Assembly: GCF_040702505.1 (NCBI RefSeq)
Contig: NZ_JBFBLC010000002.1
Location: 620,001-684,000 of the forward strand
Direction of reading: 5' to 3'
DNA: 64,000 nt
Origin: Terrabacter sp040702505
GTDB taxonomy: Bacteria; Actinomycetota; Actinomycetes; Actinomycetales; Dermatophilaceae
Shown here: positions 1 to 8,919 of the stretch, piece after piece
How the letters are laid out: each line of letters begins with the position of its first letter
Numbering within the stretch: the first letter of the stretch is position 1
The notes under the pieces: model-generated
What the model was told of the DNA's origin: nothing
What the model saw: the letters and a program-made list of their open reading frames with translations, nothing else
The model's database searches: none
Position numbers and translations under genes: made by a program

Positions 1-1
1 G

Positions 2-256
2 CCGCCCACCGCCGACTGGGGCGGCATGATCAGCGAGTCGCAGAACTACTACACGGTCGCCTGGTGGTTCGTCGTCTTCCCCGGCACCGCACTGCTGGTG
101 ACGACGCTCGCCTTCAACCTCTTCGGCGACGGGGTGCGTGACGCGTTCGACCCCCGCGCCGACCGCATCATGGCCGAGGTCTCGGCTGTCACGGTCGAGC
201 CGCTCGCGGACGTCGATGCCGTCGAGTCGGTCCCGACCATCGAGACCCGGGACTAG
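2..256 (+). CDS. ABC transporter permease, DppC/OppC type (3' end only)
   Basis: This is the C-terminal end of an inner-membrane permease of a peptide/nickel-type ABC importer; the 5' part lies outside the window. The reading frame is open from base 2. It shows the PPTADWGGMI segment that follows the coupling loop in DppC-type permeases. A last membrane helix follows (WWFVVFPGTALLVTTLAFNL), then the typical ending FGDGVRDAFDPR. It is followed after 8 bp by the DppB-type partner gene, so the two are co-transcribed. The gene order C-then-B is the reverse of the usual dpp/opp order. Confidence 0.85.
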   Translation, partial: PPTADWGGMISESQNYYTVAWWFVVFPGTALLVTTLAFNLFGDGVRDAFDPRADRIMAEVSAVTVEPLADVDAVESVPTIETRD

Positions 257-264
257 GAGGAGTC

Positions 265-1224
265 ATGGCCCGGTTCCTCGTGCGCCGCATCGCCCTCGGC
301 GTGCTCGTCCTGTGGCTCATCACCGTCGCGGTGTTCGCGCTCTTCTTCGTCGCCCCCAACGACGTGGCACGGACCCTCGCGGGGCGGCAGGCCACCCCCG
401 AGACGGTGGCCCTCATCTCGCACCGCCTCGGCCTGGACCAGCCCGTGTGGAAGCAGTACACGGACTTCCTCTGGAAGGCGCTGCACGGCGACCTCGGCTA
501 CGACTACTACCACCAGGTCCCCGTCACCGAGATCATCGGCGCCGCCCTCCCGATCACCATCTCCGTCGTGATCGGGGGCGCCATCATCTGGATGGTCCTG
601 GGCCTGACCAACGGGGTGCTGTCCGCGATCCACCCCCGATCGTTCACCGACCGGTCGCTGACGGCGTTCAGCCTCTTCTTCTACTCGATGCCGACCTTCC
701 TGCTCGGCCTGCTGCTGCTCTACTTCTTCTACTTCCGCCTGACCCTCGCAGGCATCGCGATCTTCCCGCCGGGCGGCTACGCGCCGCTCACCGACGGCTT
801 CGGAACGTGGTTCCAGCACATGGTCCTGCCGTGGTTCACCCTCGCGCTCGTCTCCGCGGCGACCTACACCCGCCTCACCCGGGCCTCCATGCTCGACGTC
901 CTGGGTGAGGACTACGTGCGCACCGCGCGGTCCAAGGGCATCGGTGAGCGACGGGTGATCCTGCGGCACGGCCTGCGCGCGGCTCTGACGCCGGTCGTGA
1001 CGCAGTTCGGCATCGACGTCGGCGCCCTCCTCGGCGGGGTCGTGGTCACCGAGACGGTCTTCTCGCTGCCGGGGCTCGGCAAGACGGCGATCGACGCGAT
1101 CAACCAGCAGGACCTGCCGGTCATCATCGGGATCGTGCTCTTCGCCTCGGCGGCCGTCGTGGTGGCCAACATCGTCGTCGACGTCGTCTACGCCGTGCTG
1201 GACCCCCGCGTACGCCTGCACTGA
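265..1224 (+). CDS. ABC transporter permease, DppB/OppB type
   Basis: Permease of a dipeptide/oligopeptide/nickel-type ABC importer, 319 residues, about six membrane helices and the normal length for the family. The N-terminus (MARFLVRRI, then a helix) is typical. The cytoplasmic coupling loop that contacts the ATPase is visible near residues 215-240 (EDYVRTARSKG). The ATG is preceded by GGAGGAG at good spacing. It lies 8 bp after the DppC-type gene, and no ATPase or solute-binding gene follows, so those components would be upstream of the window. The substrate cannot be told from the permease. Confidence 0.88.
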   Translation: MARFLVRRIALGVLVLWLITVAVFALFFVAPNDVARTLAGRQATPETVALISHRLGLDQPVWKQYTDFLWKALHGDLGYDYYHQVPVTEIIGAALPITISVVIGGAIIWMVLGLTNGVLSAIHPRSFTDRSLTAFSLFFYSMPTFLLGLLLLYFFYFRLTLAGIAIFPPGGYAPLTDGFGTWFQHMVLPWFTLALVSAATYTRLTRASMLDVLGEDYVRTARSKGIGERRVILRHGLRAALTPVVTQFGIDVGALLGGVVVTETVFSLPGLGKTAIDAINQQDLPVIIGIVLFASAAVVVANIVVDVVYAVLDPRVRLH

Positions 1225-1357
1225 CTCCTCGCTGACCCCGCTGACCCTGCGCTGAGCCCGCTCGGGCACCGGCCGGCGGGCGCCGCCCAGCCGGGGCTGC
1301 CACAATGGCGCCGTCCCCTCATGCCCTGTGCCTCCACCACCTCTGCATTGGACGGAA

Positions 1358-2671
1358 ATGATCGACAGACCCCACTTCAAGTTCTCCCGCCGCGGTTACG
1401 AGCCGGAGGAGGTGGACTCCTTCATCGAGGCGCAGAACCGCACGCTCCAGGCGGCCAAGAAGGACGCCGCCGAGCGGAGCGTGGAGCTGACCAAGCTCAA
1501 CGCCGCCCTGAACGACCTGCGCGGCCAGCTCGGCCAGCAGGCGCGCGTCATGGCCGAGCTGAAGAGGAGCGCGTCCGCCCCGTCCCAGAGCTTCACCGAC
1601 CTCGGTGAGCGCATCGCCCAGATCCTCTCGCTGGCCGACCAGGAGGCCGCCGAGATGCGCAGCCGGGCCGCCGCCGACGCCGAGGAGATCCGCGAGCGGG
1701 CCAACCGGGCCGCGGCCGACCTCAAGACGACCACGACGACGTATGCCGACCAGGCGCGGGCGCGCACCGACGAGGAGTCCGTCCGGGTCATCGCCCAGGC
1801 CAACCGGGAGGCCCAGGCCATCGTCGCGGAGGCGCAGAGCGTCATGGCGGCCCAGCGCCAGGAGGCCGCTGCCGAGCTCGAGGCGCAGCGGCTCAAGGCC
1901 TCGACCGCCTCTGCCGAGCTCGAGGTGAGCCTGGCTGCCCGGCGCGAGTCCGCGGACGCGGAGTTCGAGGCCCGCCGCCAGCAGATGGAGGCCTCCTTCA
2001 CCGAGAGCGAGGCGCGCGTGCGCCAGCTCACGCAGCGCGCCGAACAGGACGCCAACGAGATGCGGGACCGGGCCAGGCGCATGCTCGAGACCGCGCAGAG
2101 CCAGGCCGACCAGATCGTCTCCGAGGCCCGTGACCACGCCTCCCGGGTGCGCGAGGAGTCCGACCGCGAGCTCGCCGCCGCAGCCGCGCAGCGCGACAGC
2201 ATCACCGGTCAGCTTGCCAACGTGCGCCAGATGCTGGCCACCCTCGGCGGTGGTGCCCTCGTGGAGTCGCTGGACGCGCCCGAGAAGGCCTCCGGCGCCA
2301 CGCCGGCCGGTGACGACGCCAGGACGGCCCCCGTCGGCGACAGCACGGCCGCCCCGGACGCCGACAGCGGCCGTGGAGGCGGCAGTGCCACCGACAGCGC
2401 CACCGACAGCGTCACCGACAGCGCCACCGAGGCCGCCGCCGACTCGGCAACGGACCCGGCATCGGACCGTCCCGCTGACGGCAACGCCGACGCGAAGGCC
2501 GACGCCCCGGCCGAGGCCCGCGCGGCCCGGGGCGAGCGGGCAACGTCGTCCGCAGCCGAGGACGGGGGCGACACCCGTGGCCAGCAGTCCGACGCGTCCG
2601 GCAAGGCCGACAAGGGGGGCTCGGACTCGTCCGCTGCAGGGGGCGGGCGGGTGGGCGCCGGCCGCCGCTGA
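1358..2671 (+). CDS. DivIVA-domain coiled-coil protein with low-complexity tail
   Basis: The N-terminus (FKFSRRGYEPEEVDSFI) is a DivIVA-type membrane/pole-targeting motif. Residues about 30-310 are an uninterrupted Ala/Glu/Arg-rich coiled coil resembling the Streptomyces Scy/FilP type of cytoskeletal proteins. The last ~120 residues are a disordered Asp/Ala/Ser tail with repeated TDSATDS words. A role in polar growth, division or chromosome organisation is inferred. A GTG at 1328 would add ten Pro-rich residues; I prefer ATG 1358 because it starts just before the conserved motif, but neither start has a convincing ribosome site. A strong hairpin follows the stop codon. Confidence 0.75.
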   Translation: MIDRPHFKFSRRGYEPEEVDSFIEAQNRTLQAAKKDAAERSVELTKLNAALNDLRGQLGQQARVMAELKRSASAPSQSFTDLGERIAQILSLADQEAAEMRSRAAADAEEIRERANRAAADLKTTTTTYADQARARTDEESVRVIAQANREAQAIVAEAQSVMAAQRQEAAAELEAQRLKASTASAELEVSLAARRESADAEFEARRQQMEASFTESEARVRQLTQRAEQDANEMRDRARRMLETAQSQADQIVSEARDHASRVREESDRELAAAAAQRDSITGQLANVRQMLATLGGGALVESLDAPEKASGATPAGDDARTAPVGDSTAAPDADSGRGGGSATDSATDSVTDSATEAAADSATDPASDRPADGNADAKADAPAEARAARGERATSSAAEDGGDTRGQQSDASGKADKGGSDSSAAGGGRVGAGRR

Positions 2672-2685
2672 GCGCCACCCCACGA

Positions 2686-2728
2686 ACGCACGAGGGCCGC
2701 CCCCGTCTGCGGGGCGGCCCTCGTGCGT
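2686..2728. terminator. bidirectional hairpin terminator
   Basis: A perfect 18-bp inverted repeat (ACGCACGAGGGCCGCCCC and its complement) with a 7-nt loop lies between the convergent DivIVA-like gene and prcA. There is no long T-run, as is usual in actinobacteria. It probably ends transcription from both sides. Confidence 0.8.
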
Positions 2729-2735
2729 CCTGCTG

Positions 2736-3527
2736 TCAGCCGGTCGGTCCCGGCTCCTGCGGCGACTCGTGAGACGACTCCGAGGTGTTCCCCGGCAGGA
2801 CCTCAGCGGGCGCGGATGTCGCGGATGTCGCGGACGGCGTGCCGAGCAGGCGCGCGAGCACGGGGCCGACGATGCGCCGGAACGAGCGTCGAGGCCGCTC
2901 CCGGTCGAGCACCGCCACCTCGAGCTGCCCCTCGTCGAGGCTCCGGCGCTCGCCGTTGTCACCGGCGCCCAGCACGTCGACGGCCAGGCGCAGCACCTCC
3001 TCGAGGGTCATCCCTGCTCGCCATCCGGTGCTCAGGCGCTCCTCGGCGGCGTCGCTGGCACCGCCCATCGCGACGAAGCCCCGCTCGTCGGCGACGGAGC
3101 CGTCGTAGGTGAGCCGGAAGATCTGGTCGCTGTCGGGGTCGGTGCCCACCTCGGCCACGACGATCTCGATCTCGAGGGGCTTGGACTCCTGCGTGAAGAC
3201 GGCACCCAGCGTCTGCGCATACGTGTTCGCCAGGGCCCGGGCCGTCACGTCGGTGCGATCATAGGAGTAGCCACGCAGGTCGGCGTATCGGATGCCCGCC
3301 ACGCGCAGGCTCTCGAACTCGTTGTAGCGGCCGACCGCGGCGAAGGCAATGCGGTCGTAGATCTCCGAGACCTTGTGCAGGGCCCGCGACGGGTTCTCCG
3401 CGACGAAGGCGATGCCCTTGTCGTAGCCGACGACGATGACCGAGCGGCCGCGGGCGATCCCCTTGCGCGCGAAGTCTGCCCGGTCCTTCATCACCTGCTC
3501 GGGCGGGACGTAGAACGGCATGGTCAT
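2736..3527 (-). CDS. prcA: 20S proteasome alpha subunit PrcA
   Basis: Alpha-ring subunit of the actinobacterial 20S proteasome, 263 residues. The N-terminal gate region (MPFYVPPEQVMKDRADFARKG) and the alpha signature (YDKGIAFVAEN, EIYDRIAFAAVGRYNEFE) are plain. The C-terminus after about residue 225 is a variable Ser/Pro/Glu tail. The start ATG overlaps the prcB stop (ATGA), indicating translational coupling within pup-prcB-prcA. The ring docks the ATPase Arc encoded at 11.5 kb. No pafA ligase gene follows; the next gene is convergent. Confidence 0.96.
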   Translation of the reverse strand: MTMPFYVPPEQVMKDRADFARKGIARGRSVIVVGYDKGIAFVAENPSRALHKVSEIYDRIAFAAVGRYNEFESLRVAGIRYADLRGYSYDRTDVTARALANTYAQTLGAVFTQESKPLEIEIVVAEVGTDPDSDQIFRLTYDGSVADERGFVAMGGASDAAEERLSTGWRAGMTLEEVLRLAVDVLGAGDNGERRSLDEGQLEVAVLDRERPRRSFRRIVGPVLARLLGTPSATSATSAPAEVLPGNTSESSHESPQEPGPTG

Positions 3528-4357
3528 CGCGCACCTCCCGGGTTGTCACGGCGGGACGCGACCACGCGCTCGACGTGCCCCTCGAGGACGTCCTGCGCGA
3601 CGAAGCGGGCGCCGGAGTGGTCGACGACGGCGACGGTCGGCCAGATCTGCCGGCCCAGGTCGGGACCGCCGGTGGCGGAGTCGTCGTCGGCGGCGTCGTA
3701 GAGCGCCTCGATCGCCACGGACACGGCCTGCTGCTCGTCCAGGCCGGGGCGCCACAGCTTCTTCAGCGCGCCCCGCGCGAAGACCGAGCCCGAGCCCGTC
3801 GAGTGGTGACCACCCTCGAGGTAGCAGCCGCCCGTCACGTCGTAGGAGTAGATGCGGCCGGTGGCCGACTCGAGGTCGAAGCCGGCATACGTCGGCACGA
3901 CCGTCAGTCCCTGCATGGCGAGGCCGAGGTTGCCGCGGATCATCGAGGCGAGCCGGTTGGCCTTGCCCTCGAGCGACATGATCGCGCCCTCGATCTTCTC
4001 GTAGTGCTCGAGCTCGACCTGGTAGAGCCGGACCAGCTCGATGGCCAGGCCCGCCGTGCCGGCGATGCCGACGACGCTGAACTCGTCGGCGGCGAACACC
4101 TTCTCCATGTCGCGGTTGGCGATGACGTTGCCCATCGTGGCGCGGCGGTCACCGGCCATGACGACGCCGCCCGCGAAGAGCAGGGAGACGATGGTCGTGC
4201 CGTGCGGCGCCTCGATGGTGGCGCCGGAGGGCAGTCGGCGGGCTGAGGGGAGCAGCTCGGGGCGGTAGGCGGAGACGAACTCGGTGAACGACGACGAGCC
4301 CACCCGCAGGAAGGCGTCGTCGAGCTGTCGCGAGCGTCCCGGGGACGCTGGGGTCAC
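3524..4357 (-). CDS. prcB: 20S proteasome beta subunit PrcB (precursor)
   Basis: Catalytic beta subunit, 277 residues. A propeptide of about 53 residues precedes the processing site in APHG-TTIVSLLFAGGVV; the second part of that motif exposes Thr54 as the N-terminal nucleophile. The downstream Asp/Lys region (GDRRATMGNVIANRDMEKVF) and the SGSGSVFARGALK segment match the family. The GTG start overlaps the pup stop (GTGA) and the stop overlaps prcA, so the three genes form one tight operon. The protease degrades pupylated proteins delivered by Arc. Confidence 0.96.
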   Translation of the reverse strand: MTPASPGRSRQLDDAFLRVGSSSFTEFVSAYRPELLPSARRLPSGATIEAPHGTTIVSLLFAGGVVMAGDRRATMGNVIANRDMEKVFAADEFSVVGIAGTAGLAIELVRLYQVELEHYEKIEGAIMSLEGKANRLASMIRGNLGLAMQGLTVVPTYAGFDLESATGRIYSYDVTGGCYLEGGHHSTGSGSVFARGALKKLWRPGLDEQQAVSVAIEALYDAADDDSATGGPDLGRQIWPTVAVVDHSGARFVAQDVLEGHVERVVASRRDNPGGAR

Positions 4358-4560
4358 TGGCCGCCCTTCTGCACGAACCCGCGGACGAACTCCTCCGCGT
4401 TGGACTCGAGGACGCCGTCGATCTCGTCGAGCACGCTGTCGATGTCGTCGGACAGGCCCTCCTTGACGGCTGCGCCGGCCGGGGCGGCGGGAGGCGCGTC
4501 CGGTGTCTCCGGCGGCTCCTCGTCACGACGCTGCGGCTTGACGTGCTCCTGACCCGGCAT
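4354..4560 (-). CDS. pup: prokaryotic ubiquitin-like protein Pup
   Basis: Small disordered protein tag of 68 residues ending in Gly-Gly-Gln. The Gln ending means Dop must deamidate it to Glu before it can be ligated to target lysines. The central helix-forming segment (DDIDSVLDEIDGVLESNAEEFV) that binds the Arc coiled coil is present. A good ribosome site (GGGAGGT) precedes the ATG. Upstream at 4603-4608 is a TAGGGT -10-like element, giving a leader of about 40 nt. It is followed by overlapping prcB. Confidence 0.96.
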   Translation of the reverse strand: MPGQEHVKPQRRDEEPPETPDAPPAAPAGAAVKEGLSDDIDSVLDEIDGVLESNAEEFVRGFVQKGGQ

Positions 4561-4636
4561 GGCTACCTCCCAGACGTGAAAGACGCGAAGTCCTGTGCCT
4601 CGACCCTAACGCGTGCGCGCCGGGATCCGCCGGGAC

Positions 4637-6157
4637 CTACTCGGGAGTGGCGAGCCCACGCAGCAGCTCGGCCACGTCGGCGCTCTGCTCGAGCAGGGTG
4701 CCCACCTGGGCCCGGGTGCCGCGCTCGGGCTCGAGGATCGGCACCCGCTGCAGGCTGGCGCGGCCCGGCACGTCGAAGACGACCGAGTCCCAGCTGGCCG
4801 AGAACACCTGCGGCGTGAACCGGCGGACGCACTCACCCCGGAACCAGGCGCGGGTGTCTTCGGGAGGCGTCGTCTGCGCCGCCTTGACCTCCTCGGGGGT
4901 GACCAGGTCGCGCAGCATGCCGCGGTCGCGCAGGCGGTGCACGAGGCCCTTCTCGGGGCGCACGTCGGCCCACTGGATGTCGATGGCGGCGAGGCGGTGG
5001 TCGTCCCAGGAGAGGCCGTCGCGGGCCCGGTAGCCCTCGAGCAGCTTCAGCTTGGCGACCCAGTCGACCAGGGACGCGCAGGACATGACGTCGCGGCCGA
5101 GCCCGGTGAGCACCTCCTCCCACAGACCCATGACCTCGGCGGTGGCCTCGGGGACCTGGTCGTCGCCGCGCCGGTCGAGCCAGGCGCGGGCGGCCTCCAG
5201 GTACATCCACTGCAGGTCGAGGGCCGTGACGACGCGCCCGTCGACCAGCTCGACGGTGGCCCGCAGCGACGGGTCGTGCGAGACCGTCTGCAGGGCGGCG
5301 ACGGGGCGGCGGATCGACCAGTCCTCCGTGAGGTGGCCGTCCTCGATCATCCCGAGCACGAGCGAGGTCGTCCCCGTCTTGAGCAGCGTCGCGACGTCGA
5401 GGTGGGTGGCGTCGCCGATGATGACGTGCAGCCGGCGGTAGCGGTCGGCGACCGCGTGCGGCTCGTCGCGGGTGTTGATGATCGGGCGCTTGAGGGTCGT
5501 CTCGAGCCCGACCTCGGTCTCGAAGAAGTCGGCGCGCTGGGAGATCTGGTAGCCGGCCCCACGGCTGTCCACGCCCAGCCCCACCCGGCCGGCACCGCAT
5601 ACGACCTGGCGGGTCACGAAGAACGGGATGAGGTGGCGCACGATGTCGGGGAAGGGCGTGCGCCGGGGCATCAGGTAGTTCTCGTGGGTGCCGTAGGACT
5701 GGCCCTTGCCGTCGGCGTTGTTCTTGTAGAGGTTGACGGGCGCCTGCCCCGGGCGGGTCGCGAGCAGGCGCACAGACTCGAGCGCGATGGCGTCGCCGGC
5801 GCGGTCCCACGCGACCGCGTCGCGCGGGAGCGTCACCTCGGGCGAGCTGTACTCCGGGTGAGCGTGGTCGACGTAGTAGCGGGCGCCGTTGGTGAGCACG
5901 ACGTTGGCCAGGGTGGGGTCCTCGACGTCGGTCAGCTGGCTGGGGTCGGCGGTCTGCCGGTCGAGCTGCCAGCCGCGCGCGTCGCGCAGGGGGTCCTCGA
6001 AGGCGTAGTCCCAGCTGGACTGGTTGGACCGGATGCCCTGGGCGGCGGCGTACACGCTGACGACCTGCCCGGACAGGAACATCGGGTTGGCCATCGGGTC
6101 GCCGGGCACGCTGATGCCGTACTCGGTCTCCAGGCCCATGATCCGCCGCACCGTCAT
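4637..6157 (-). CDS. dop: Pup deamidase/depupylase Dop
   Basis: Converts Pup-Gln to Pup-Glu and also removes Pup from substrates. The protein has 506 residues, normal for Dop. The glutamine-synthetase-like fold starts with MGLETEYG at residues 7-14. The Dop-specific loop follows at about 35-75, which separates it from the ligase PafA. The catalytic Asp is in YYVDHAHPEYS (Asp97). The open frame extends further upstream, but the ATG at 6157 gives the family N-terminus MTVRRIMGLE. It lies 76 bp upstream of pup on the same strand. Confidence 0.95.
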   Translation of the reverse strand: MTVRRIMGLETEYGISVPGDPMANPMFLSGQVVSVYAAAQGIRSNQSSWDYAFEDPLRDARGWQLDRQTADPSQLTDVEDPTLANVVLTNGARYYVDHAHPEYSSPEVTLPRDAVAWDRAGDAIALESVRLLATRPGQAPVNLYKNNADGKGQSYGTHENYLMPRRTPFPDIVRHLIPFFVTRQVVCGAGRVGLGVDSRGAGYQISQRADFFETEVGLETTLKRPIINTRDEPHAVADRYRRLHVIIGDATHLDVATLLKTGTTSLVLGMIEDGHLTEDWSIRRPVAALQTVSHDPSLRATVELVDGRVVTALDLQWMYLEAARAWLDRRGDDQVPEATAEVMGLWEEVLTGLGRDVMSCASLVDWVAKLKLLEGYRARDGLSWDDHRLAAIDIQWADVRPEKGLVHRLRDRGMLRDLVTPEEVKAAQTTPPEDTRAWFRGECVRRFTPQVFSASWDSVVFDVPGRASLQRVPILEPERGTRAQVGTLLEQSADVAELLRGLATPE

Positions 6158-6239
6158 GGCCCGACGATAACTTCCCCCGCTCCGAGTGGCGTCCGCGGTC
6201 CGCGAGCGCCCACCCCGGGGCGTATGCCGTCCGCGCGCC

Positions 6240-8792
6240 TCAGATGACCCCGACCTTCTGCAGCCGGCTGAGTGAGAACCAGCCGAACGGGATCGGCAGC
6301 CAGTAGGTGGCGAGACGGTAGAGCAGCACCGACGAGACCGCGGTGCCGCTGTCGACGCCGATGGAGATGAGGCCGAACGACATGGCCGCCTCGATGCCGC
6401 CCAGGCCGCCGGGGGTCGGCACGGCCGAGCCCACGATGGCGCCGGCGAAGTAGACCACCGCGATCGCGGCGACGGGAGCCTCACCGCCGAACGCTCGCGT
6501 CGCGCACACCAGCGCCGCGACGAAGGACATGTCGAGCAGCAGCGCACCGCCGAGCAGCTGCACCAGCTTGCGCGGGTGCTGCAGGACGGCGAGCACCTGC
6601 GGCAGCGCCGAGCGCACCTGCGGGAGGACCCGGTCGGTCAGGACGGCCCGGATCCTCGGGACGGCGAGCAGGCCCAGCGCGAGGATGACGACCGCGAGGA
6701 TGCCGGCGACGAGGATCGGCGACGGGCTGAACGAGACCGCGGGGCCGGTGCCGGCGAGCACGCCGGAGATGACGAGCAGCACGAAGTACGAGCAGAACTG
6801 GGCCACCTGAGCCACGCCCACGCTGGCGCCGGCCACCGTGGGGCTCAGCCCGGAGGTCTGCAGGTAGCGGGTGTTGAGGGCGATGTTGCCCACGGCCGCG
6901 GGGGCGACGAGCCCGGTGAACGCCACGGCCAGCTGGGTCATGTAGGTGCGCACGAAGCGCAGGCGGATCTGCACGGCTCCGCCGAGCGCGAGAGAGGCGC
7001 CGGCGAAGGTCGCGGCGGCGAAGACGAGGAGCAGCACGGCCCACCGCCAGTCGGCGGTGCTGACGACCTTGGCGATGTCGACCTGCGCGAGCTGGGTCAG
7101 CAGCAGGTAGCCGGCGATGCCGCCCATCACCAAGGTCACGACGCCCTTGATCGAGATACGGCGCAGCTGCACCGGCTCCACCGGCTCGGCCTGCGGCCGC
7201 AGCGCGACGAGCCGCTCGCGCAGCTCCCCCATCACCGACTTGGAGGCCTTGAGGGCCGCGCGGGCGTCGGAGCTGAGCGCCACCGGCTGGAGCACGGGCA
7301 CGGCCCGCAGCGCCACGTCCTCGCCGAGCACCGACACGGCCGACTCGACGGCGCGCCGGGGGCCGACCGTGAGCGCCACGGTCGTGAGCAGCTGGGCGAG
7401 GTCGATGCGCAGGCTGATGTCGTCGGCCGCGACGTCGCCGCTGCCGAGCTGGGCGAGCGCGACCTGTGCCCCGTCGTCCACGAGGACGGTGGACGGGCCG
7501 AGCTGCCGGTGCACGATCCGGCGGCGTTGCAGCGTGGCGGCCAGGTGCCAGATCGCCTCGAGCTGGGTCGCGTCGAGGTCGGTCAGCTCCGTGAGCGGGG
7601 TGCCCGCCGGCTCCACGTAGGCGATGACGGCGGAGAACGGTCCGACCTCCGAAACCGCCACGGGTCTGGGGGCGCGGATGCCGGCGTCGTGCAGCGCGAG
7701 GCCCATCAGGGCCCGGTGCTCGATCTCGGACTGGAGGCTCAGTGAGGGCGGCCGGGTGAAGCCGCTGCGCAGCCGCAGCACGCGCAACAGGCGGCGGCCT
7801 GAGGCGAGGCCGAAGGTGTCGCGGTCGATGACGTGGACGTCGAGCGGCCCGTCCGGCGTGGAGCCGACGTAGCGGCGGTCGCCGGAGTCGTTGGCGTCGA
7901 TGAGCTCGAGACGGGTGAGGGCGATACCGCCCGACAAGAGCACTGCGGCGACCTCGGTGCCCGGGGGCCGGGTCGAGCTGACGCCGAAGACGAGGCGTGA
8001 CGCCAGCCCGACGATCCACCCCACCAGGAGCGAGCAGGTCAGGGCGGCCAGCGTCATGGCGCCCGAGAGCAGGGTGGTCACCAGGGTCGCCACGACGACA
8101 CCGGTCGCGATCGGCGAGACCCACTTGCGTCCCGAGACGTCGGCCACGGTGAGCAGCGCGAGCATCGACACCACGACGATGTCGAGCGGCGCGGTGTGGC
8201 CGGTCGGGGTGGGCCGGGTCAGCAGCTCGGTGAGCAGGCCTCCGTTGCCGGACTGGACGAGCAGGCTGAGCACGATGACGAGGACGCCTGCGACGACGGC
8301 GGTGCCCAGGGCCTGGATGAGCTGCATGGGACGACGCCGCACGAGCAGGTCCGCCCCGACGCCGATGGGCAGCAGCAGGACGCCGATGCCGCTCAGCCAG
8401 CCGAGCAGGGTGAGCAGCAGGCGCGGCAGGCCGCTCGTGACGTCGGTGAGGTGCTGCTGCACGGTCCCGCCGGTGCCGGACGTGAGGTCGGCGATGACGA
8501 GCGCGAGAAGGAGCACGACCACGGCGACGGCCAGTCGCACGCCGTCGGCAGGACGCCGCACGCGCCCCGGGATCGGCGGCTCGACGACCTCGACCCCGGG
8601 CGGCAGCTCGGGCACGTCCGACGTGCCGGGCTGCCCGCCGACGGGTGCGCCGACCGCCTGCTCCTCGAGCGGTTCGTGCACGTGCTCCGCCGTCCGGCGC
8701 ATGGTCTCCCCCGTGGTGTGGTCCGACTGCCGCGACGGCCTCGTGGGGGTCCCCTCAGTGGGGGTCCGCGCCTTCTCCGCGTCGCCGGGCAT
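6240..8792 (-). CDS. lysylphosphatidylglycerol-synthase-type flippase with kinase-like domain
   Basis: A large membrane protein, about 850 residues. A charged N-terminal tail is followed by several membrane helices (about 80-300). A soluble kinase-like domain occupies about 330-530, and a C-terminal multi-helix domain of the LPG_synthase_TM/UPF0104 type about 550-850 (PTPGGLGGIEA signature). The kinase-like part carries HRQLGPSTVLVDD where active kinases have HRD, and LAQLG where DFG is expected, so it looks inactive. The ATG at 8792 has an AGGA site 7 nt upstream; an ATG at 8702 is the alternative. A lipid-translocation role is inferred from the family only. It lies between dop and arc. Confidence 0.75.
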   Translation of the reverse strand: MPGDAEKARTPTEGTPTRPSRQSDHTTGETMRRTAEHVHEPLEEQAVGAPVGGQPGTSDVPELPPGVEVVEPPIPGRVRRPADGVRLAVAVVVLLLALVIADLTSGTGGTVQQHLTDVTSGLPRLLLTLLGWLSGIGVLLLPIGVGADLLVRRRPMQLIQALGTAVVAGVLVIVLSLLVQSGNGGLLTELLTRPTPTGHTAPLDIVVVSMLALLTVADVSGRKWVSPIATGVVVATLVTTLLSGAMTLAALTCSLLVGWIVGLASRLVFGVSSTRPPGTEVAAVLLSGGIALTRLELIDANDSGDRRYVGSTPDGPLDVHVIDRDTFGLASGRRLLRVLRLRSGFTRPPSLSLQSEIEHRALMGLALHDAGIRAPRPVAVSEVGPFSAVIAYVEPAGTPLTELTDLDATQLEAIWHLAATLQRRRIVHRQLGPSTVLVDDGAQVALAQLGSGDVAADDISLRIDLAQLLTTVALTVGPRRAVESAVSVLGEDVALRAVPVLQPVALSSDARAALKASKSVMGELRERLVALRPQAEPVEPVQLRRISIKGVVTLVMGGIAGYLLLTQLAQVDIAKVVSTADWRWAVLLLVFAAATFAGASLALGGAVQIRLRFVRTYMTQLAVAFTGLVAPAAVGNIALNTRYLQTSGLSPTVAGASVGVAQVAQFCSYFVLLVISGVLAGTGPAVSFSPSPILVAGILAVVILALGLLAVPRIRAVLTDRVLPQVRSALPQVLAVLQHPRKLVQLLGGALLLDMSFVAALVCATRAFGGEAPVAAIAVVYFAGAIVGSAVPTPGGLGGIEAAMSFGLISIGVDSGTAVSSVLLYRLATYWLPIPFGWFSLSRLQKVGVI

Positions 8793-8919
8793 GGGCCAAT
8801 CCTGCCCGAGCCGCGGACCGAATGGCCGCAGGGTGGGCGGCGGCACGCGTGCGGTCTCCTGCCAGGTCGGGACGTATGCGGGTATGTCGTTCGCTGCGGC
8901 CTGCTGGAACACTGCCCTC

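Noticed and set aside
6158..6547. N-terminal extension of dop to 636 residues
   Set aside because: The upstream frame is Arg/Ser-rich shadow coding antisense to the flippase-like gene; the conserved Dop N-terminus starts at 6157.
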